From Lepidurus packardi (taxonomy: Eukaryota > Arthropoda > Branchiopoda > Notostraca > Triopsidae), in the NCBI GenBank assembly GCA_023053545.1, contig JAKZAN010000006.1:7885851-7949850 (forward strand): a DNA stretch of 64,000 nucleotides, written 5' to 3'. The first letter of the stretch is position 1, and the number at the start of each line of letters is the position of its first letter. Positions 35,795-44,736 of this stretch are shown in pieces. The notes beneath the pieces are model-generated. The model saw nothing but the letters and a program-made list of their open reading frames with translations, ran no database searches and was not told the DNA's origin. A program made the position numbers and the translations under genes.

Positions 35795-35924
35795 ATTCGT
35801 CCTTTTTGTTGAGGCCTCACCTCTTTTAGCGGATTTTTTAAAAAAAAATCGAAAATTCCCCAAAATTTTCGCGTTTATCTAAAAAACTACAAATCGTAAT
35901 CGTAAAATGAAAATTTTATTACTT
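35795..35924 (+). repeat. Diverged direct repeat, copy B
   Basis: Second copy of the repeat at 35046, in the same orientation and about 750 bases downstream. The best-kept blocks are the opening attcgtccttttt, tttagcggatttttt and the attcccc segment. The 620-bp interval between the copies includes the tRNA-derived sequence. Confidence 0.55.
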
Positions 35925-36212
35925 ACAAGGTGCGTTTGTTTTGCGTCCAGCACATTATTTGATGGCCAATTTGCATGAAAAGTCTACCAAAAAACGTTAA
36001 CCTCAAATGTATTGTTATTTCTGATAACAAATACATTTATACAATTCAAAGATTATTTACGATCCGGACAATTACCAGGCATTCAATTTCGCATTTTTTC
36101 TTGGAAGTTCGGTGTGTAAAACTTGTCACATTAAAAAAAATAAAGACCAATTTGTTTAGAATAAAAATCGTTCACAGAGGACAAAACGATTTAGGAGATT
36201 ACATTAGTCTAT

Positions 36213-37653
36213 CTACGGGTCAAGTTCAACAACAACAGGAGCTTCGTCCTCGGGCTCTTCCAAAAAGTCCCAACCAAACCGAGCACTCAGGGTTTCTTGG
36301 AGTCTTTGAGCTATACTTTTAAGGCGTCTTTCGACTTGCCCGTTTCCTTCGATGTTGGTGAAAAGCGTTCGCAGCGTCTGTGTAAGAAAGTTATCCCTCG
36401 ACACAATATCAACGAAAAAGTCTGCAGGAACTTCCTGCATTTGGAAATATAAGTCGTTCACGAAGTCCATAAACAACTGCGGTTTGCTGGTTAATGCTGC
36501 ATCTGAGGTACAGATTACGCGAACCAGTTTCTTCCACTGCTCAAAGGCATCATAAACTTGCCCCACCAGGAAGCACGAGAAGGCAAACTGGAGCTCTCCA
36601 AGCAAGTCTTCTTCCCTGCCGACAAAAACAAAACGAAAGCATATACAAGTTAGATGAATCTTACATTTTGAAAGCTTGGTTACCTCTTATATCGGCTCAG
36701 AAGCTGCTCAAGTGCAAAAGTCGAGTCTAAACTATATTTGGTAACATCTGCTCCTTGCGCTCCTTCAGGAAATGTTTGGGGAATCTGCGTAAATCGCAAT
36801 TCAGTACCTTCTTTGTGTTTCATTACGGGTAATAAACTTTCTTCCCATTCTTCTGTCGTTTGTATGCAGCGTCTTTTAACAGGGACTTCTTCCTGGGTAA
36901 GAGCACTGTCCATTTCGATTGCCTCTGGTTTGTTTCTTTGGGACCGGAACGTTTGGGATTCCAATTGAGGAACTGATGATATGACTTGATTGACTGGCTC
37001 AAGAACGGATAAAACTTCCGCTAAGAGAAACTGTTACAATCCAGGTACCTTACAATCAATAATTAATATTTATTTTACGGGAAATTTTGTTGGTTAGAGA
37101 AACCCATTTCTTCCATTTATTATAAGGATAAGCCCCCAAGAATCGGTCAAGTTCTTTTAAATTGACCTTCATTCGTTCTTGATCCTCCTCGCTAACTGTT
37201 AAAATCAACATTTTAATGAACATACTAACAAAGCTTTGTATTTAACATACCTGTGTCAACAAAATCCTCTAAGGCAAGATCCCACTTACGGGCATATAAC
37301 TCTTTCTTTTCGAAAACGTGGAAAAAGCCCGTTCTGGGTGCAGTTTGACCTTCTTTTCCAACCGCACTAGGTAACAAAACAATTATTCCCTCAGCCTTTA
37401 ACACCATACTTTTAACTTTTCAGCTTTTAACACCATTGCTAGTAAATAGAACTTAAACCAACCTGAAGTATATAAAATGTAAACCAGGAGGAATCATCTT
37501 AACACCACGAAACTTCTCTCCAGTGTTCCAGGAGGCCAAATCAATGCCAAACTCTGTGCCAACGGGTACATCTTGTAAAATAAGCGTTGCTCCTTCTTCA
37601 AACAACAGCTTTGCTAATTCTGGATCCATTTCTGTAGGTTTCACTTGCTCCAT
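36213..37653 (-). CDS. AAR2: AAR2 splicing factor homolog
   Basis: Minus-strand gene with the ATG at 37653 ([17 protein letters not shown]) and TAG at 36213. The N-terminal block is nearly diagnostic: [33 protein letters not shown] and [12 protein letters not shown] parallel the human AAR2 start. Later exons contain [17 protein letters not shown], the [20 protein letters not shown] helix, the [11 protein letters not shown]-type motif (here [20 protein letters not shown]), and the C-terminal end [20 protein letters not shown]. Aar2 binds Prp8 in the cytoplasm as a U5 snRNP assembly chaperone and is released before Brr2 joins. An upstream in-frame non-ATG extension exists, but the chosen ATG fits the family start. 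An AGATGGCG element lies 107 bases upstream of the ATG. Confidence 0.95.
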
Positions 37654-38146
37654 GTCTGTGCTATACAAAATCTCCTTTTAAACAGAACTGATGGGCACGC
37701 GTGTTTGTTTACGTGAAAGCCTAACTTCAGCGGCTTTTCTTCTTTCTTCAAAGCTTGGTCGCCATCTGGTTGAATACCTGGCATTGGCAGGGCACGCCGT
37801 TTAAATTTCAAAATGACTTAGCTATCGGAAATAAAGGCAAAAATAATCTAATTATATAGACCTATTACGAAAGTAAAATCAACGCATGCATTCATTAACA
37901 GGCCCATATCAATGTATTCACTTATCACGTCATATTTGAAAGCCAAACATAGTAACTAGTAATTAGGGCAAAATAAAAAGAATTATCTCTGGAATGTGCC
38001 GCTATTACTCCCTATTAACCAAGGCGTACTAACAAAAAACGAGACGTGCGAGGTGTGCTGTAATTAAATAACAACCAGGTATCTAATTTTGTAGTTTTGT
38101 AGACATAGTAGCTGAATTGATGATAAAAAAAATGCATCATGATCAC
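37654..38146. other. Short interval between AAR2 start and TM9SF1 stop
   Basis: About 490 bases separate two minus-strand genes in tandem. It must hold the TM9SF1 3' untranslated region and the AAR2 promoter. The visible sites are an AGATGGCG element on the minus strand at 37760-37767 and AT-rich sequence towards the TM9SF1 end. Confidence 0.45.
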
Positions 38147-40473
38147 TCAATCCATTTTGATATTCTTGTAAATGTATCGAACGAGTTGTAACGAGGCGAA
38201 AAATGACACCGTACCGAGTGCCAAGAAAAATGCATAGCATGTCAGCAATGTACAGCAGAAAAACTCTATCGTTTGCAAAACACCTGACATGTTCGACCTC
38301 TCGAAGTAGTAAAACAATGAGTAGAGCAACACGAATCCACCAGTCGACCTTGAAACAGCAAAATAGTGTTTAGGACTTGTTGGATTACAAGTAACAAGAC
38401 ACTCACCCTGCTGAAAATACCGACCTCCACCACCATCTGTAATCTTCTGCTGTTAACTGGAAGTATGTTAAAGCGATTGCCACTGCCGCTGTCACAGAGA
38501 GTAGAATGATGAAAACAAGGGCCAAGATACCATACAAGGTGTACTGCTCTCGTCCCCATAATGTCGCAAAAATGTAATACAACTCAACCGAAATGGCACT
38601 ACAAACGTAAAGATTGCAGTGAAAATGTAGTAATCTATATTTATTAGCTACCTAAATGGCAGGAATCCTCCGACTACACAGTATACTGGCCACGACTGGT
38701 ACCAGGCTATGTCTGGAATTTCACGCGGGATATTTTTGGCTCTGCAAGGTGCATTAAACTCGCCTGCACGGTTCTTTCCGAAAATACCTCCAAAAATCGT
38801 CAGCGGATAACCGACTACAAGTACACAAGTTAAATCGTACAGAAGGACTCGCAATAGTTTTGCATTTTTAAGACTTACTGAAGAGCCAGACACAGATTAA
38901 TAACACGATCGTCGAGAAAGGCAAAGCTTGAGTAGAAGTATACGCCAAAGCCACAGAATTTTGGAACGACCATATGACAAAGAACGGAACTAGAACAGAT
39001 CTCGATAAGATAATGGAATACTTCAATGTTTCTATGTACCTGCGAAAAGACAAGACGTAAGATGAACACACTTTACCCAGGCATGTCCGAACCCCATTTG
39101 TTTGTACATTCCACAAGCTACGTAGCCTGCTATAAACGCTGTAAACGCGTACAGAAAACATCCTGCTGTGTTGAGTGAACCATGTCTGTGGACGTTAAAC
39201 CACCCTGTTAACGCCAGTAGCAAGATACCTGCCATCATACACAGCAATTGGCTGCCCACACCTTTGAAAATACAACTTTTCGAAACAACTTTTGGAAATA
39301 ATCTATAAGAAAATTACCTAATACGGCACAAAATAGCATTCTATTGGACGGAAAGCGGAATACGTCTGTGTGAATGATTTTCCATCCATATTCGTCTACT
39401 TCGTCTACGCGCTCCTGATCCACGACATTGTATCGTGCAAAATCGTTTTTCAATACACGCGTCTATTTCAAATTCTGATTTTTCTGGCGTTTTAGAGAAA
39501 GTAAAAGTTACTAGAATGACGAGGACAAAGCCCACCAACAAAAAAACGAGGACAATGGAATTGATGACAGACAACCAATGGATTTCCAAGGTTTTGGGAA
39601 AGAAACTACTGTTTTCATAACGGGTAGCGCGATCTTGGTATTTCGTTCTATGAAAATGTAGTTAAGCTTTGATACTAGACATATTTTGGGGGTTTTACTC
39701 GGTGTGTTTCCATTCGACGCTGTAAGTGTAAGTGACTTCAAAAGGTACTGGCATGTTACTGGTTAACTCTACGCTGTCTCTTGTCGAAACGTTTGCGTTT
39801 ATGACCTAAGAAAGTAGGAGAATTGAGTCAAATTTAAATCGAGATATTTAGACTTACTCGATGATCATTGTACTCGAAGGTGAAATGATAATGCGTCCAC
39901 AAGAAGGTTCGATGAACATGAGGGATTAAAGGACCTTCTTCTAACTGGCCCACGAAGTTCTTTATAGAGATGTCATCCACGACAAACTCAAAGTAATACA
40001 AGTCTTCAATTGCTTCTTGCATTTGAGCTAACTCTTTCACCCCCATACTTAAAGAGCACAGTCTGGCCTTTGCAACATCATCCTTATAACTAATTTTGTA
40101 CATGCTCTTTGCCATTCTATCGCCATCCAAGACCTCTCCGAGGCTCATGCTACGATGCTCTATCTAAAGAAACGAAAATAATAATGCTTGATGCTCGAGG
40201 GAAAAGCTCCAAATAAACTTCTCAAGAAAAATAAATTTACCTTTTCTGGTCTGCACACTGGCATGGAATAGTAATGATATGTTTCATGGGGATTGTAATA
40301 CGGTCCAACCTTGTTAACGTATAAAGGAACCTAAAAAAAAATCAATTAGAGAACCAGCGTACAAAAATGGCAACAATGAAAAAGAGGCTTACTTCTTCAT
40401 GGTCTTTATAACTTTCAGTCCACACTTGGGAAAGCTGTAAGGATAATAGGAAGAACAGCGAGGTTTTCGCCAT
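38147..40473 (-). CDS. TM9SF1: Transmembrane 9 superfamily member 1 (nonaspanin)
   Basis: The ATG at 40473 begins a signal peptide ([18 protein letters not shown]). The stop is at 38147. The luminal domain carries [37 protein letters not shown] and [19 protein letters not shown]. These fit TM9SF1 better than TM9SF2-4: the human TM9SF1 stretch [20 protein letters not shown] is almost the same. [16 protein letters not shown] and the first membrane helix follow, then [20 protein letters not shown] and eight further hydrophobic helices (for example [35 protein letters not shown]). The tail ends IYKNIKMD, matching the KxD-type COPI-binding Golgi retention signal of the family. TM9SF proteins act in endosome/Golgi membranes and, for TM9SF1, autophagy. 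Exon structure was not fully resolved. Confidence 0.95.
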
Positions 40474-42121
40474 TTGACCCTGTAATTGTGGATATCTAAG
40501 TTGCTACACTACCTGTCTCAAATTAAACACGTCAGCAGCAGCTCCGCAGTCGACTCGCGTCTGCACGCCATGAAAACAAAGGGGTGCGGCTTACAAACCG
40601 AACCTGCCATACGCTCATTACGCTGAATTACACACAATTCCCGTGTTCGCTGGTACTGTACTAGTTATTGCTAATTTCCTCTCCTACTTGTCGATGATAC
40701 TTTGTAATTAAATTCAGCATCATCGCCAAAAAACCCACAGTATCACAAAAAGGACCCCAAAAACATATAATTGAAATCGCATTACAATTATTCGTTGGAC
40801 ACGCACACATAACTCCCCAAACCGAACTAATGATCACGGTTTTTTAATGATGAATAAATGTAAATGCCATACAATTCTAGGACTGCTTCGGTTCCCATGT
40901 CGTGTAACAAAAAAACCCAGAAGTAAAAAGTGTCGAAGGGTCTTGACATATGTATGATGGATGGCTTTACAAGACCTTTCTATCTAAATGGGCAAAAAAT
41001 GACACACTGGATACATAGTTTTTGATCCGTGACCATCATATCCATGTGCAACTTTTTATCGCTTTCTTTTAGCTCTCCTGGCCCCCCATTTATGACAATT
41101 GCGGCTTCTGAAAAAGAGGGGGGTTCTGTAATAGTTCCCCACAAAAGGAAGTCTAGCTGTGCTGTATTAAAAGAGTAAAAAAAATTCTAAAAATTATTAC
41201 TCCAATTTGAAAAGGCTCTCATTTTTTTCAAAAGTTGCATCAAGGGGGTGATCATGTAAAGTTTCATGGATCCTAAGCGGCGTGAAGATCTAATGCAACA
41301 TAAAAACTGTACAGTACACTCCATCTTCCATTAGACTGTTCTTCGCTCTTGACTGATCTATTAAAAAAAATATCCAGCCAAGTTCAAACCAGCATTCGGA
41401 GCTTTAAAACTCCCACTTTGCCATCTGTTCTCTTTACCACACTGCTCGCCTAAAATTATGGAATGGGAATGAAAAGGCACATCGCGCAAGTCATTTTCTC
41501 AATCAAGGAAACTTTCTGATGGTGATATATATATATACAGACACATACAGCAGGCGAGGTGTTCATATGAACGTCGAAGGGAAGTCGACAGCTGGTCTGA
41601 CATCCCGGATGGACAATGTCCACTCTCACAAAACCAACAATGCAAATCACGCCCCCTCCAAAAGTGATCTTTTGATTGCATTGTGACATTATTATTAATA
41701 TAAAGAAAATTCGTGGACCTGTGAGACTCAACACAGTCACCCCAACTCTCTATATATAAGCAAAGCTTCAAGTGTCCCTGTCCATAACTGTGACCAAAGC
41801 GAACAAACTGACCCATACGCATAAGCGGAGCACTTGACGTCAAAACTCGCTACAACTCCATAAGCACAATCATGAAGTTGACACACGTCTCGGAAATCGC
41901 AAAGCGCAACATAAATAGCGTGTGTGTGTCAAATCGGATGCTTGATAGACTCTACAAGAGGCCAGCTGTAATCAAATAAATTACACTCAAGCTGAATTGC
42001 ATACACGTTGCAGTTTACATTTTTCCCTTTTTTCTTTCCTTCCTGCTTGCTATTTCGCAGGGTGCCATTTCGTTAAAGGTGTCAATGCTCTAGAAGCAAC
42101 AATGGTCTGGGAAAACGGTGT

Positions 42122-42132
42122 GTTCCCACGTG
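42122..42132 (-). promoter_or_regulatory. Su(H)/CSL site overlapping a CACGTG box
   Basis: The sequence GTTCCCACGTG contains the inverse of the CSL consensus (CGTGGGAAC) overlapping CACGTG, the box bound by Hes/Hey repressors. Another CACGTG lies 30 bases downstream at 42161. The match is by consensus only. Confidence 0.55.
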
Positions 42133-42648
42133 TACTGCCACACGCATGGGTTGGTAAATACACGTGCCACGTTTGGCTGGGCTTTAAGTCTGCGCTAATA
42201 CTCAGCGGACTGAGCGGAAGCAAACACATGAGAATCAGAATAGAATTAGTACAAGTTTTTGTGGCTGACGACAAGCACTTCTAAACTAAACGAGATTTTG
42301 TTACGCATTCGTCTCTAAGAGGCAGTTCTCTGGTAGTTCTTATGCAATCCCAGGTCTTTTCCTGTTTTAAGTAGGTACTATAAGGAAAAAAAGTTTCCCA
42401 CCATAGAAATCAGAAATCGCAACCACAATAATGTAAAATCCAACGTTAATAATCTTCATGACTAGTCAAGGTGATACTAATGATCCTTCTGGGTTACAAG
42501 TCAACTCTAATACTCTGGGAACTGGAAAATTAGTAAAGCATTTGGAGGTTTATGTTTATAATTGGGTTCCCAAATATTAATATTGCAACTCTATCTCAAT
42601 CTTACTTATTCTAACCGTAATCGCACAATACAATACGAAAAAAGACAG

Positions 42649-42683
42649 TGTGGGAACCTCGGTCATCTCCCATTTCCCACGTG
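42649..42683. promoter_or_regulatory. Su(H) paired site (SPS) with overlapping CACGTG box
   Basis: TGTGGGAA (42649-42656) and TTCCCACG (42674-42681) face each other with a 17-bp spacer. This is the head-to-head arrangement used by Notch-dimer target enhancers such as HES1 (16-bp spacer when counted the same way). The second site overlaps CACGTG at 42678-42683. A proneural-type E box, GCACCTGC, lies 132 bases away at 42815. A TATA-like tract lies at 42750. The arrangement matches the SPS-plus-proneural code of fly E(spl) genes. Confidence 0.7.
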
Positions 42684-42748
42684 CTAGCCACGCGACTGAT
42701 AAAAGCATTTATAGCATGCGAGATAAAGATGGGGTGAACCCAAGCCTG

Positions 42749-42762
42749 CCTATATATATATG
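42749..42762. promoter_or_regulatory. TATA-like tract downstream of the SPS
   Basis: CTATATATATATG lies about 70 bases from the paired Su(H) site. It is nearly palindromic, so direction cannot be decided. If used rightwards it would place a transcript start near 42780, ahead of the 45-codon ORF. It could also be a simple AT tract. Confidence 0.35.
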
Positions 42763-42909
42763 CCAAAAAGGACCCGAATGGGTTTTTGAATCTCCTTTGC
42801 CTTGCACACAACACGCACCTGCCGCCCATTGACACTAGGCAGTGCTCGGCAGCCCCTTTAAAGCTTCAGAAGCTGACCGTGGGAGCCTGTTGATATATCA
42901 GAAAGCAAA

Positions 42910-43047
42910 ATGGATCGATACAGGGGCTACTTAAAATCAAACAGTCCAAGAAGCACGTGTGCCGTCTCATTTGATCGCGAAAATTGCTTTCGAATAGAGC
43001 AAAACACATTATGTTACATTCAACGCGCTTACGGAACCCGCAGATGA
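42910..43047 (+). CDS. Candidate 45-residue small ORF downstream of the SPS
   Basis: ATG at 42910 to TGA at 43045, encoding a basic small protein that starts MDRYRGYLKSNSPRSTC. It lies about 230 bases to the right of the paired Su(H) site and 150 bases after a TATA-like tract. An AATAAA occurs near 43580. No homology is recognised, and an ORF this short is expected by chance, so the context is the only support. Confidence 0.2.
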   Translation: MDRYRGYLKSNSPRSTCAVSFDRENCFRIEQNTLCYIQRAYGTRR

Positions 43048-43410
43048 CCAACATGATAAGCACTTCATAAAGAAAGGGTGAAAATAGCTCTAACCGGATG
43101 CAAGGCAATTTAATTAACTCCTGTTCACGCGTGCGCATGCAGAGCATATAATAAAAAATAATGCAGTAACTTAATGTCGTACGTAAGTGTAATAGTTTAG
43201 TATTGCAGTACCTTATTGCACGGAAACCTGTTAAAATTGCATATTTTAAGCTCCTAGATACAACATTCAATATTACGCATCGATTTTGCAAATTGACTAA
43301 TCACATTGTTTTTCCGTTGTTTAGACCAATCCTGTAATTTCTAGCTATTATACGCATAGGTAATGTATTTCCTTCTAAACTCCATAGCTAATTAAATTAA
43401 CAGGTTATCT

Positions 43411-43469
43411 AATTGAATGACCTGATTGACCTAATCGAAATTGAATTGACCTGACTAACCTAATTGAAA
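43411..43469 (+). repeat. Two imperfect tandem units of about 29 bp
   Basis: Two adjacent units share the pattern aattga-tgacctga-t-acctaat-ga. They differ at a few bases. The repeat is local and of no obvious function. Confidence 0.6.
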
Positions 43470-44078
43470 GTCCATGGAGCGATCACCAAGTTTGTTACTG
43501 TACTTCAGAATAGAGAAAATGAAGTAATTGAAAAGTGCTGACATTCCACGGAGCTAAAAAGTGGTGTTGTATATCAATCGTGTAAATAAAATCGCTTTTA
43601 AATCAAACAATGCAGTGGGTCTGAAACACTTGCTAGTCGTTTCCTTGGAAGATTGTAATTAAAGTCTTGGCAGGAGAAGTCTTCTTTACACCCCCCACTG
43701 GGGTAATGTCAGTCGAGCAAACTATGCGGGAGGTCATTAAAAGAAAGAATGTTTGTTATCCAACCCCAAATTAGAACATGCGGCACCCCGTTATACTGCA
43801 CTGCATATTACACGCTTTGAGTGACGTCGATTTGTCTCATGGTTCCCCTTTTGGGGAGTTTTCTTCTCACGGTAAGGGAGGTATTGTCTATGCTAGTGAC
43901 GTCACAATAAAAGCTATATCTGTATATACTAATAGTGCAAAGAGGGAGGGGAGCTTGATGTACAAGAAAGTATAAAGTACCCCCTCGCTTGCTCATCGAG
44001 TCAAACGCAAAAGACTCTCCCTCCGCTAACCTACCCTAAACCCATGACCGCCACCACCCTCTCGTCAAGGCGTATCTC

Positions 44079-44086
44079 CGTGGGAA
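44079..44086 (+). promoter_or_regulatory. Su(H)/CSL consensus site
   Basis: CGTGGGAA followed by A, about 650 bases beyond the Hey stop codon. It has no head-to-head partner at the SPS distance. The call is by consensus only and belongs to the cluster described around Hey. Confidence 0.5.
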
Positions 44087-44736
44087 ACACGTCTCTCCCA
44101 ACATCACACACATACACGCATACAAACACCCTCCTTATTCTTGGCTATTTCGATGTTTCGCCTAAGGCTTATTTACTCCCTTATTTCGCAAATAAACCGA
44201 TTAGATTAACAGGTTGATCCACGTAAATATACTATTAGCAGCAAGCTGAGAAATTAATGTTAAAACGCGAGAAATTTCTTCACAAAAACGATATTATTTT
44301 TCGTTGCTTTTCAAGTTGAGATCACACGAGATCGCACACACACACTTATTTACAAAATCCGAGCAAATGGTCCCTCAGTTTATCAATCAGGTTTTCGATA
44401 CGATATGACGATTCTACAGGATGCAAATATCGATCAAGTACATGTTAAACCAAAGTACGTCTAAAAAACGAAGCAAACCCAGGTCTTCAAAAACTGAGCA
44501 TGGACTAGCATCAAACATTACACCCATGGTCCAATATTTATTTATTTTTCAATCTGACTTCCCCGTAAGTACGACTGGGAAGGTCTGGAACGTTATTTAC
44601 AGTAATTTCTGACTCGTGTGGAAGATTTTCAAAACGTCTTCCTTATTTGCAATTCGGTTATCTCCCTTATTCCGCTTCAATACACTTATGACAGACAGGA
44701 CAGGTTGTGGGGCCCTAAGCCCTTTTTTGTAAACTT

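Larger units (their letters stand above)
34769..36212. other. Intergenic AT-rich stretch with repeats and a tRNA-derived sequence
   Basis: This lies between the candidate small gene and the end of AAR2. It contains two diverged copies of a roughly 130-bp direct repeat and, between them, a tRNA-like sequence (both listed separately). The remainder is AT-rich with short GC-rich patches near 35620-35790. No protein gene was seen. Confidence 0.5.
40474..44736. other. 4.3-kb gene-poor interval downstream of Hey with regulatory-like sequence
   Basis: No firm protein gene lies here. The interval lies between the TM9SF1 start and the Hey stop. It contains consensus Su(H) sites (42122-42130, 42649-42681, 44079-44086), CACGTG boxes, a TATA-like tract at 42750 and a 45-codon ORF at 42910-43047. 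Short ORFs elsewhere look fortuitous. A small tandem duplication lies at 43411-43469. Confidence 0.5.

Noticed and set aside
42106-42130. Second Su(H) paired site at 42106/42123
   Set aside because: The left half is CTGGGAA rather than GTGGGAA and the spacer is only 9 bp, so it does not meet the paired-site geometry.
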